Made by a program: the position numbers and the translations under genes. Of a stretch of DNA of 64,000 nt, positions 10,422 to 22,100 are shown in pieces. The notes beneath the pieces were generated by a model that worked only from the letters and a program-made list of their open reading frames with translations, was not told where the DNA came from and made no database searches. Source of the DNA: Procambarus clarkii (taxonomy: Eukaryota > Arthropoda > Malacostraca > Decapoda > Cambaridae). The stretch covers positions 17,939,468 to 18,003,467 of the forward strand of contig NC_091156.1 in NCBI RefSeq assembly GCF_040958095.1, written 5' to 3'. Position 1 is the first letter of the stretch, and every line of letters starts with the position of its first letter.

Positions 10422-12120
10422 GAAGAACTCAACAAGAGATTCCAGGAGGTCTTCACAATAGAGCAAGCAGATTCCCCTATACTAAGAGATGAGGCGGTAA
10501 ACCAAGCAACCTTGGAGGAATTTGAGCTCACCAGTGATAAGGTCAAAAGGAATCTGTTGGAACTGAATGTGACAAAGGCTGTTGGGCCTAACAGAATCAT
10601 ACCATGGATACTAAAAGAGGGTGCAGAAGCACTAAGTATGCCAGTCTATGGAGTATAACAGGTCACTGGAAACAGAAGACTTACCGGAAAGCTGAAAGAC
10701 AGCTAATAGGCCAGTTGCACTAACATCACACATAATAAAAGTGTTTGAAAGAGTGATTAGGAATCAAATTTCTAGTTTTATGGAAAACAATGAATTGCAC
10801 AATCCAGGACAACATGGATTTAGAGCGGGAAGATCCTGTCTGTCACAGTTACTCAACCACTATGACAAAATCACAGAAGCCCTAGAAGAAAAGCAAAATG
10901 CAGATGTTGTATACACAGACTTTGCAAAGGCGTTCGACAAATGTGACCATGGGGTGATAGCTCACAAAATGAGGTCAATGGGAATAACTGGAAAAGTAGG
11001 ACGCTGGATACTCAATTTCCTGTCGAACAGAACACAAAGAGTAACAGTCAATCAGATAAAATCGAGTCCAAGCGATGTTAAAAGCTCTGTACCTCAAGGT
11101 ACAGTCCTTGCACCGCTACTGTTCCTTATTCTCATATCTGATATAGACAAAAATACACGCCACAGCTTCGTGTCGTCCTTTGCAGATGACACAAAAATCA
11201 GCATGAAAATTACCTCTGCTGAAGACATTGAAAAACTACAAGCAGATGTCAACAAAGTTTTTGATTGGGCAGCAGAAAATAACATGATGTTTAACAGTGA
11301 TAAATTTCAGGTACTCAGGTACGGCAAAAATGAGGATCTGAAACATAATACAGGGTACAAAACACAATCGAATCTTCCCATAGTAGGAAAACAGCATGTC
11401 AAGGATTTGGGAATAATGATGTCCGACGATCTAACGTTTAGGGAGCATAACCAAGCAAATATCGCGTCAGCCAGAAAAATGATCGGATGGATTACGAGAA
11501 CTTTCAAATCCAGGGATCCCATCACAATGGTTGTACTCTTCAAGTCACTTGTGCTGTCCCGTCTCGAGTACTGCTCAGTACTCACTTCCCCCTTCAGAGC
11601 AGGAGAGATTGCTGAAATAGAGGGAATACAGAGAACATATACGGCACGCATAGACGAGATAAAACACCTAAATTATTGGGATCGTCTCAAAGCTCTCCAA
11701 ATGTACTCTCTAGAAAGGAGACGAGAGAGATACCAAATAATATACACCTGGAAAATACTGGAGGGTCAGGTCCCAAATCTACACAGTAAAATAACAACGT
11801 ACTGGAGTGAACGATATGGAAGAAAATGCAAGATTAAACCTGTGAAGAGCAGAGGTGCCATAGGCACAATCAGAGAGCACTGTATAAACATCAGGGGTCC
11901 GCGGTTGTTCAACGTCCTCCCAGCGAGCATAAGAAATATTGCCGGAACAACCGTGGACATCTTCAAGAGAAAACTGGACGGTTTTCTAAGAGAAGTTCCG
12001 GATCAGCCGGGCTGTGGTGGGTACGTGGCCCTGCGGGCCGCTCCAAGCAACAGCCTGGTGGACCAAACTCTCACAAGTCGAGCCTGGCCTCGGGCCGGGC
12101 TTGGGGAGTAGAAGAACTCC
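10422..12120 (+). mobile_element. CR1-like LINE with long intact RT frame
   Basis: An open frame from 10741 to 12111 (456 residues) covers the RT domain and C-terminus: HGFRAGRSCLSQLLNHYDKI, VVYTDFAKAFDKCDHGVI, SSVPQGTVLAPLLFLIL and SSFADDTKISMKI with the FADD catalytic box intact, then LVLSRLEYCSVLTSPF and [17 protein letters not shown]. The region 10422-10740 gives the pre-RT segment (LELNVTKAVGPNRIIPWILK) in another frame. The endonuclease and ORF1 are missing, so the copy is 5'-truncated. Its open RT frame suggests it is younger than the other LINE pieces nearby. The last ~80 codons recur inside the DIRS-like element at 27290-27530. Confidence 0.9.
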
Positions 12121-12129
12121 CAGAACCCC

Positions 12130-13470
12130 ATCAACCAGGTATCTAATGTAGTCCCAATATACAAAAACAGTGACAGGCAAGAGGCATTGAACTACAGTAC
12201 AGGGCAGTTTACCTAAATTGTATACCATGCAAGGTGAGGGAGAAGATCGTGAGGAAAAGGCTCGTAGAACATCTAAAAGTAGTAGCCTTGTATCAAACCA
12301 CCAGCATGGTCTTAGGGGTGGTAAATTGTGCCTAACAGGTTTAATAAAATTCTATGACCAGGCGACAAAAATTAGGCAAGAAAGAGAAGGGTGGGGCAGA
12401 CAGCATTTTCTTAGACTGTCAGAATGTATTTGACACAGTACCCCATAAGAGGCTGTTACAAATATTGGAGAAACAGGCAGAAGTAAAAGGTGAGGTGCTC
12501 CAGTGGATAAGGGAGTATCTAAGCAACAAGAAACGGTGAGTAACTGTGATGGGGAGACATCAGAGTGGTGAGATGTCACCAGTGCTACGGGGCTCTGTAC
12601 TTGCCCCCATTTTGTTTCTGATTATATGTAAATGATCTTCCAGAAGGTATAGACTCATTCCTCACAATGTTTGTTGATGATGCAAAAATTATGAGAAGAA
12701 TCAAGACAGATGAAGATAGACAGAGACTACAAGATGACCTGGACAAACTGGAGGAATGGTCTAGAAAATGGCTACTAAAGTTTAACTCGGGAAATATAAA
12801 GTAATGAAATTAGGTGAAGGGAGCAGGAGGCTGAACACAAGGTACCATCTGGGAGGTGAAATCCTGAATGAGTCAAATAGAAAGATCTGGGGGTTGATAC
12901 CACACCGAACCTGTCCCTAGAAGCCCACATCAAGGATATCATCAGCTGCATATGCTTGATTGACCAACATAAGAACTGCCTTAGAAACTTGTGTAAGGAA
13001 TCATTCAGAACCTTTGTATACCACTTATGTCAGACCAGTCTTGGAGTCTGCAGCTCTAGCCTGGAGCCCATACCTAGTTAAACACAAGACAAAGTTAGAG
13101 AAGATTCAGATATATGCCACCAGACTAGTCCCAAAACTGAGAGGTATGAGCTATGGAAATTACTGTAAACCTCACGTCCCTGGAAGACAGAAGAGTAAAG
13201 GGAAACATGATTACCACCTGCAAAATTCTCAGAGGAATTGACAGGGTGGACAATGACAGACTATTTAGCATGGGTGTAAACAAGGGGGACACAGGTGGAA
13301 ACTTAGTAAACAAATGAGCCACAGAAACATTAGAAAGAATTTGTTCAGTGTCAGAGTACTTAATAAATGGAATGCATTTGTTGTGTTGTGGTGGAAGCAG
13401 ACTCCATACACAGTTTAAAATGTAGATTTGATAGAGCCCAATAGGCTTAAGAATCTGTACACCAGTTGAT
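12130..13470 (+). mobile_element. Second CR1-like LINE fragment, degraded
   Basis: RT motifs are spread over several frames: FLDCQNVFDTVPHKRLLQIL, QWIREYLSNKKR, VLAPILFLI-like, TMFVDDAKIM, then TTYVRPVLESAALAWSPYL and the 3' segment near 13250-13440 (FFSVRV-like). It belongs to the same LINE group as 30365-32770. The many frame changes show it is inactive. Confidence 0.8.
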
Positions 13471-13539
13471 TAATTAACAGACGAGAAGCGGAACCAAAGA
13501 GCCAAAGCTCAAACCCTGCAAGCACAACTAGGCGAGTAC

Positions 13540-14220
13540 TTCTAGTGCCTTTTTGGCTGGTCTTCATTTCCTGCGCCTTATTTACAGGGCATCACCTTCA
13601 AAGCCTTTTGGCAGACTTCACCTTCAGAACCTTCGGACAGTCTTCACTCAACAAGACGTTCCTGGAGGTCTTCAAACCAGAACCAGAATGGTGACAACAG
13701 ATGACCAGAAGCAACACTAGACAGAAATATAGTTAATGTAGAAGTGGTAAAAAGATGCCTGGAGGAACTGATGCAGTATGTATGTATGAATGTATGCAGC
13801 AAGTATGACCAGACCAGATATCACCTTGGTTACTGAAAGAAGCTGCAGGAATTTACCCATAAACTATAGCATTCAAAATTACACTAGAGAATGGAGAGCT
13901 ACCAGAAATCTGTAAAAAGGCAAATGTAGTTCCAATATTCAAGAAAGTTAAAGACATGAAGCACTAATCAATAGATCAGTGTCATTAACATGGCGATTGA
14001 AAAGGTCATCAGAAAAAGTATTGTAGAACATTTTGGAAGAGTAACTTTTATAACACACACACACACACAACATGGATTCAGAGAGGAAAATTATGCTTAA
14101 CAAACAATTGAATTCATTAACAAGGTCACCAAAATAAGACGAGAGGAAAGAAGGATGGGTAGATTGCTCTTTAAATTTATGTAAAGGACCTCGCAAAAGC
14201 CATGAGCTTATACATGTCAA
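13540..14220 (+). mobile_element. Weak LINE-like fragment with internal simple repeat
   Basis: Short plus-strand stretches resemble pre-RT LINE sequence (ENGELPEICKKANVVPIFKK near 13890-13945; then HGFREENYA-like near 14070-14100). An (AC)n run lies at 14053-14069. No complete domain remains. Confidence 0.5.
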
Positions 14221-14224
14221 TACA

Positions 14225-14320
14225 CACAGAAATCACAATAACGTGATGCATCAAATGAACAAATCCACAAGGGCCGTGACAAGGATTTGAACCTGCGTCA
14301 GGGAGCATCCCAGACGCAGG
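14225..14320 (-). repeat. tRNA-derived repeat, family D
   Basis: On the minus strand it contains GATGCTCCCTGACGCAGG and TTCAAATCCTTGTCACGGC, followed by TTGTTCATTTGATGCATC. The same unit lies at 60970-61080 and 63140-63300. Confidence 0.65.
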
Positions 14321-14581
14321 GATGAAAATTCTTGTTTCCTGTTTTGGTGGTCGGCAAGTGGAATGCATTAAATGATGGGGGTGTTAAAGCTAATTCCATC
14401 CATAAAAAAAAAGTATGAGGAAAATGTCAATGTTGAGAGGTAATTATTCTGCCAGGTATAAATGGAAAGGAGACAGAGCATAGAGGGCTAGATCTCACTC
14501 CCAAGTAGTCATTGTTAGGTAAGCATCAGTCAGTCATCGCCTCCAATTCTATCAGTCAGTCATTACCATTAGAAAACACTA

Positions 14582-14775
14582 GGGGCCTGACGGCTGAGTG
14601 AACAGCACTCGGGATTCGTAGTCATAGGGTTCGGGGATCGACCCACGGACAGAGGTGGAAACAAATGGGCAGTTTCTTTCACCCTGATCCTCCTGTTCAC
14701 CTAGCAGCAGTAAATAGGTACCTGGGAGTTAGACAGCTGCTATGAGCTGCTTCCTGGGGGAGGGGGTGGAAAAAT
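14582..14775 (+). repeat. tRNA-derived SINE, family A
   Basis: Contains GACGGCTGAGTGAACAGC (box A region), GGTTCGGGGATCGACCC (box B region), AAACAAATGGGCAG and ACCTGGGAGTTAGACAGC. Same family as 629-812. Confidence 0.75.
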
Positions 14776-14859
14776 GGTCAATTAATTGATTGACATTTGA
14801 GAGGCAGGCCCAAAGAGCCAGAGTTCAACTCCCGCAAGCACAGCTAGGTGAGTACTCTC

Positions 14860-15065
14860 CCAACCACTTGGGCTGGACAGTAGAGCGATGGACTTGCTTC
14901 ATACAGGTCAGCGTTCAATCCTCGACCGTTCCACTTGGCTGGGCACCATTCCTTACCCCTCCCCCCCTATCCCATCACAAATCCTTATCCAGACCCCCCT
15001 TCCCAATGCTATATAATTGTAATGGCTTGGTGCTTTCTCCTGATACTTCCCTTCCCTACCATTAG
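14860..15065 (+). repeat. tRNA-derived SINE, family E
   Basis: Contains GGGCTGGACAGTAGAGCGAT, then a box-B-like GCGTTCAATCCTCGACCG. A body with CCATTCCTTACCCCTCC and ATGGCTTGGTGCTTTC follows. A second copy is at 36335-36515 inside a LINE. Confidence 0.7.
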
Positions 15066-16040
15066 AATATAAGAAACAGGAGTCACCACAGTGAGTCTTT
15101 TGGCCCAATCTGAGCAGTGTCCATATAGATCCAATCTCTCGGTCAAGATTGACATAATTGTTATTGTTATGAACTGCCTCGAATATGCTTGTGCAGAAGG
15201 ATAGCAGATTTGCGAGGCAACATCACCTTTGCTAAAAACCATTGCGAGCCCTTTCTCAGGCCATAGTCTAATTTAGACTATGACTCACAGGTGTATGCTT
15301 TGGTGAGTGAATGTGTTGCAGAATGTTTGTTTGTTTGTTTGTGTCTTGGAGTCATGCACTGTACTCAGATGGAGAGATTGGAAGTGGAAGCAAATGTGCT
15401 TTCCCTGTCTCCACTGCAACCACCTTACACACAGGTATAGACTACTGACAACTTGATATCCATCTTAGAGCATCAACAAAATCATTACATAACATGATAG
15501 ATGTAGGCTTGCTTTGCTTCAAGCAAAGTTATAAATACTGTACTGTATATGTATACAGTATATAAGTATAGTACTGTGCTGTATGAGTGAGTTTAGCTGA
15601 GTATACAGTATAGTAAATAGGAGCTCCCTCACATGGGTCAATAGAACTTCTGTAGGACTTCCTTTCTTCCTTCCTTCTTATGTTCTTATTTGCAAAGATC
15701 CTTTGCAAATCTTTATGTTTCTTCCTTCCTTATGTTCTTATTTGCAAAGATCCTTATCATGCTTGTCAGATGGGGTATTTGTCACAAAAGCTTAGCATAG
15801 AGGTGGTGTCATAGTGATTCAAGTGGCTCCTGGCTCAGGGAGCATTTAAGGGAAATACTAAGAAACCAGTATTTTAGAGCAGGGCAAATTTTTGTGCTTT
15901 TTGTACTATTTTTATGCTTTTAAATTTAAATTTTTTACTGCATTAACTGGTTTGGTATGGTGTGAATGCATCATTTACCGAGGCTGTACTGGTATTCGAC
16001 TACTGTATTCTAGTAATCATTCTAGTAATTATTTTCCAGG
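15066..16040. other. Upstream region of TRMT13, no gene seen
   Basis: Contains short repeats (TTTGTTTGTTTGTTTG near 15325; a duplicated CTTCCTTCCTT...TTATTTGCAAAGATCC near 15660-15755; TATACAGTATA repeats near 15545-15610). The base just before TRMT13 exon 1 is TTATTTTCCAG, which looks like a splice acceptor, so a non-coding first exon may lie here. I could not place a TSS. Confidence 0.35.
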
Positions 16041-16046
16041 TGAACT

Positions 16047-16166
16047 ATGGAGCAAAACAAAACGTGCAGATTTTACGTCAAGCGCAAAAAGCGGTACTGC
16101 AAGATGTTGGTTAAAGTGGGACAGCACTACTGTGGGCAGCACCTGGTTGAAGAGCACCTTAATGGG
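16047..16166 (+). CDS. TRMT13: TRMT13 coding exon 1 (CCCH zinc finger)
   Basis: Forty codons from [10 protein letters not shown] to EEHLNG, then donor GTACAG. Carries all four ligands of the N-terminal CCCH finger. Ends in phase 0. Confidence 0.92.
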
Positions 16167-19100
16167 GTACAGTACTCAAATGAATATATTGTTGATACTC
16201 ACACAGTGTTCTGACTTTATTTCTGGGGGGAGCCCCTATGGCTTCCCGGAGCTATCAAGGTTGATAGGAATAGTCCTAACTTTTGACATCAGTCAATGTG
16301 GGTGGAGTTCTAGGCCTACCAGGGACCACAGACAGAACCTGACCCCCTCAGGGAGGCACGAGGAGCAATGGCCTATAGAAATGCTCATGTTATTGTGGAG
16401 CATTCTATATCTGCTATCAACCGGGACAGGCACCCAGAAAGTTAAGTGCCCCCAAAACACTCCCCTATTCTGGTGAAAACAATAAAAATAGATAAACTAA
16501 TGGACAGAACTCCCCAAATGAAAACGAGCAAACAAGCATGACATCACACGAGCCGCGCCACACGTCTGCGCAACTCCTTCCCTCCACGGGAGGGGGAAGA
16601 GGGAGCCCCAGACCCCCGCTCCGGCAATCCACACCACAGTTCTTCGGCTGATGGGATACGGCTTGGTTGTTGTGGCTCCAGCTTAGACTTTCGTTATGCT
16701 GTCCTCTGTTGAGTACTGCTCTTATGGTGGTGTGTGAGCTGGGAGTAATATTCACAGGTACTCGGGCTGCATGTACTTAGGGTTACCTTCCCTGAGTGCC
16801 CTATAAGTACCGCCCTAGAAGCATGGGGTTCCCTTCCACGAGTCACCTTGGGTCTACCTCTGTTGGTCTTTTGCTGCTTGGCGATTGACTGCCCTGAGTG
16901 TTTTGGGGGTTTCCTCCCTAGTTTGCCTTGGGGTAAGTGATAGTTATTGCAGTGTTCGGGGCACGGGGTACTGCATAGCTAGTTTTCACCTGTAAAAGCG
17001 ACCAGCTCTGTTCCCTCTGGGTACGCTGTCCTCTTGCGAGGTTTTTCTTTTCTTTTTGCCTGGTGGGGGCTCTGCCTTGGTGTTCCTTCCCCCTTTATAC
17101 TAGGGTTGTTTGTGTTTGGTGGTACCCCCCTGCTTCGCCCTCGTGAGTGGACACGTCCCAGGGGTTCAGCATTAGCAGTGTTGATTGGTAGCTTGGGCAC
17201 TGGTTAGCAGTACCCTGCCTGGGATAACCCTTAGCAGACCCAGTCTAGGGGCCCTGGGAAACCCCGCGGGAATGCTCAAGTTCAATGGATGTGACCCCTC
17301 AGTCCCCTCTCGCTTATTGCGAGTTTGAGGGTTGCTCTGTCCCCCTTATCTCAAGGCAACGCTCATTGTTTTTGCCTCCATCATGCCGCCTGTTGGGTCA
17401 GTGACACATTCGACCCCGAGTCCTGCGAGTTTTGTTGCTTGTTTGTGACTCAGTTCACCTAATCTGATGATGGCAGTTTCGGTTGCTGCCTGGGTTTTCC
17501 CAATCCTCCGAGCGGGGTATGCTGTTACAAGGAGTGGGGTTTTCCTTTCCCCTCTGTGTACGAGATGTATTTGGGTTTGGTTCCTCCCTAGGTTCGGTTC
17601 TATGTCCCTGGGGGTCCTTTGGTTCCATCCTTTTGAAGGTTTTCGGCTTCCCACATCTCTCCGGCTGAAGTGCGGGCAGCCATTGCGGCTTACCTCATGT
17701 ACGTCCCGGTGTATGCCTCTATAATGGATCCATCTTCCTTCAGGTTTGGGTCTTCGTCTCCATACTGGGTTCATTATGAGGTTCCGGAGTTGCCCTGGCT
17801 TGCGGGACTACTATGTTTTCGCTGGATGCTTGGGAAGCATCCACAGAAACCTTCTGTCGTATCCACACATTTGAATGGTGTGAGGTATTGACTGTGGTCT
17901 AGGTTTACCTAGGGGGCAATTTTGCACACCTCTATGAGTGCCTTTTCACTCTAGCTCTTCTGTGGGATGTTGGTGCGGTTCAGCTTCATGTGCAGGCTCC
18001 CTCTATGTCGGCTGCGCTTGTGGCTGAGGTCTTGCGCACTCGGGGCTTGTTGGCTTCGGTAATGCGTTTCTTTTCCCCTCCTTGAGCTGTCTTCCGATTG
18101 GCTTATGGAGGATGTAAAGGCGCTTGGGGTCGTTCCAGGGTCTAGCGCCTTGGCTTTGGATGCTCACGTGTCATCTGCATTTTTGAAGCAGGATCTATTT
18201 GCACTGATCCTGCGGATGCGGTGTTGCTGTTTTTCGCTGCATGCCTCACGTGTCAGCAGGTGGTGCTCGCTTTCTCCTTGGAATCCGCTTGGTCCCTGAC
18301 TCTTAGATTGTCTTCGCCCTTTTGTCCTTTATTATTTGCAGCTTCTGCGGTCGAACAATATATGCAAGCGGCTTCCTCCAGCTGCCGCCCTATGTCTGAC
18401 TTGTTGATTCTCCGGAGGTCCCGGGTCGGTTCCTCCCAGAGGGGTCATGCCAGGGCCCATGACGTTTGTAAGTTTACTGTTCTTGCTGCCGTCTTTGGAA
18501 ACATGTCCTGGGCTGACATTCGGGCATGGGGATTTTGGCGGTCGAACAGGATCCTGGCTGCATGCTACCTCGTAAATGTTCCTTGGCCTAGTCGGGCCTG
18601 TGTCGCTTTGGGTCGGTGGCTGTAGTCTGCTTGACTTTGAATTGAGGTGTGGAGCACCGACTGCCTCCTGGGTAATTTCCCTTTCTTATTTTGTCTTTGG
18701 TGAAGTAACTCCGGGAAGCCATAGGGGCTTGCCCCAAAAAACCAGTGTTGAATGTAATGAAACTCCATTTTCTGGGTGAGTCCCGGGGGCTTCCCGGTAA
18801 CCCTCCCTCCCTCTGGTCGGCAATTTTTCGCGTATTTTGATATCCAGTCTCTGAACTGCGATGTGGGTTGCCGGCACAGGGGTCTGGGGCTCTCCCTTCA
18901 CCCTTCCCGGGGAGGGGGGAGCTGCGCAGACGTGCTGCGCGGCTCATGTGACATCATGCTTGTTTTCTCATTTTTATTTGGGGAGTTCTGTCCACTAGTT
19001 TGTCTATTTTTATTGTTTTCACCAGAATACGGGTTTGTTTTGGGGGACTTACCTTTCTGGATGACCCGGCCGATGGCAGATATAGAATACTCCACAGTCA

Positions 19101-22100
19101 CATGTGCATTTCTATAGGCCATTGCTCCTTGTGCCTCTCTGAGGGGGCCAGGTTCTGGCTGTGGTCCCCAGTAGGCCTAGAACTCCACCCACATCAACTG
19201 ATGCCAAAAGTTAGGACTATCCCTATCAGCCGGGATAGCTCCAGGGAGCCTCCAAGACTCAACCAGAAAATGGCATTTCATTACATTCAATGCAGTTTTT
19301 TTATGATTATTATTATTATTTATATATACTGTATTCAAGAGGTCTTACATTCTTGTAAAGTCACTAGTACGCATAGCATTTTGGGCAAGTCCTTAATCCT
19401 AATTTTCCCCGAAATATAACCCGACAAATCGTTTAACAACCAGGTACCCATTCAGTGCTGGATGATCAATCCCGGTCAATCCTCCCCGGCCAGGATACAA
19501 AACAAGGCCAAAGCGCTCAAAAAGCCCCGAGCAAGTGCTTTACTACTAAGCAATGGGAATTGCATGGGGACTTTATTAAAGAAATTACAGTACATTTATT
19601 TTAATCGCTGAATATATAGTACATATATTTGATCAAATACTAAAGTATTTAATCAAATAGGAGAAATTAGCAGTGAAGTTGAGGTTATTATGGCTGGTGA
19701 TTTTATTTTTCCCAGTGAAATCTGCACAAAGTTTGTGCAATAACGTGTTGGTAAGTGCAGTTTCAAATGGTTCACATGCCAAGAATGTTGTAAATAACAT
19801 ACTGATTGGTGATGAATTTAATTCAAGTGATTACCATCTATTTTCACTCAATTTTAATAACAAAATAGGCAATATTTGCAAAAATATTCCAGGTTTTAAA
19901 TAGGCAAAATTTGTCATTAATTAGAATATTGATTTATATTTCAGGTCCTGCCTATTGCCAAACCAAATGAATAATAATTTTAATATGAAACATTTTTTTT
20001 TCAGGAAAAGAACCAGTTCAAGAGAATTTCTTGTCCACTAGATCCAAAACAGTAAGAACCTTGATTGACAATTAGTAATAAAGCCACATGTGCTCACTTT
20101 TTGTTTTTTGTTTTGCAAGGATATTATATTTGGTTTTTCCTTTTGTTTGGCATTTGAAAAATCAGGATAAAATCAAATTGTTGGCAATGAGGGAATTTAA
20201 TCTGAAACGAATAAATTGGGAGGCATTTCTGGAATGAAATTCTCTTTATCGCCCCTTTACTCGTTCTCCGGTGCTTACGCACTGGTACAGCTACAGTAAT
20301 CCTTCAGAAATGTGCCAGGTCTATGAAAAACCCACACCACCTTATTGGGATCAAAGCCCAAAATCTGGCTCTATGTGAAGTGAGAGGGGAACCTGAGGCT
20401 CAGAAATCTACTCAAAACTAAAGAAATAATCCTGAAAATGTAGATGAAGCAATAAGAAGCACAGCTTGAAATGAATAAATTAAAATAATGAAAAAAGGCA
20501 AGCGATAATTTACTGCATGCAAACAACCTCGGCCCCAGCTCCCTCGGCTGCCACCAGCTAGCATCACATGTCGTCTAGGGTCGTGGCCCACCACCCACCT
20601 CACTCATGTTAAGAGGGAGAGACTGATCAAGAACATGGAGCTACTGAGGAGACAGCTAGAAAAGGGCTATTAATTACATTTACTGCATGATTTCTGGGCA
20701 GGTCCATTCAGTAACTATCCAATAAAAAAGAAGGAACATGGGATTACTGTATCATAACCAGAAAATACTTGAAATAGCTCACTTACAATAGAAAGCAGAG
20801 GCGCAGGGCTTGAGGTGAAGGAGTATCAGGTGCATGCCAGGTGCTCAAGCACCACACAAGTGCACTGTAGCCATGGAACATCCAGCAAATACAGGCCAAT
20901 ACTCTATTGGAGTGCCAAGAACTCGAAACCAGAATAAGAGCTGTAAACATTTTGGCAAAGAACACTGTCAAAGCAACGAACATAATGGGAGCAAAGTTAG
21001 AGCACTCTGGGTAAACTGAACTCTAGATGACCGGGGAGAGCCAGGCACTAGAGCAAGGGACACTATATCTCAAGTTAATAAACAACATCCGTCCTAGTAG
21101 TGTGAGTAGTGTACAAGTGACGACACATTGCAGCAACAGGACAATAGGAGTACTCTATTATAATTGTCTTAGCTCAGAACCCTTTATTTGTCAGCATGAT
21201 AGTACTCTTTACTTTCCCTGAAATCAGTACTGTTGACTTGGTGGCTATATTTATCTGAAGTCTTTCTACAATCCTAATTAAATAATTGAGTTATTGTATA
21301 CAGTAAACTTTGGTTTTATTGTGTCCAATACTTTACATTTCTGTATCCTGGTACACCACTCATAACCTTTGACCTATACATACAGTGCTACAATAAGTAG
21401 CCAAGCATAGAATATTTGGTAGTACAATCAGGAACTGCTGATCAGTTGGAGTGTGTGCACATCTTTAAATAAGTAAAATGTATTGCTATCCTTGAGTATT
21501 TTTATTTGAAAATATGGTTTACAGTAAATGCATTAAAATAATGACTGTTTAGCCATCATAGGTTATGTTCCACTTTATGCTTTTAGCTCCTGCTTTGAGC
21601 ACCGGTTGGAGCACCACTTGGCAATTTGTAATGCTCGGGAGAAGACTGGCCTGTCGTATGTGAGTCGCAACATTAACCTCAGAGATGGTGTCCTAGAAGA
21701 ACCTCCAAGAATTCCATTGTCTTCATTGACAGACCCAGAGCTGTTATCCCTCATTGCCAAAGTTGAGGCAGTTCACAAAGGTATGTGAAATACATAATTC
21801 TGATGTAAAGAGAGAGTGAGTGAGTGAGTTACAGTACAATTTGTAGATATTGGTGACCTATAGTGCAGTAGTTAATGCAATGGGTTAGCAGCCAGTTGTT
21901 CTTACACTCATTTTTAACAAAAAATTATGAATTTTTTCTACTATATAATTATTCTAATATTTTCTTGTACATATTGTTATTTTTCCTTCATACTGTTCCT
22001 AATTGATTCTATTTTTAGAAAATGTTGGAAATATCAAAGAATCAGTCTTGAGTCATGCAAGCTTGGAGAAGGAGATAACAACACCAGGTTATGGCCCCAG

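Noticed and set aside
19673-19903. Small secreted protein inside TRMT13 intron 1
   Set aside because: No similarity, no splice or polyadenylation context; AT-rich intron with chance frame.
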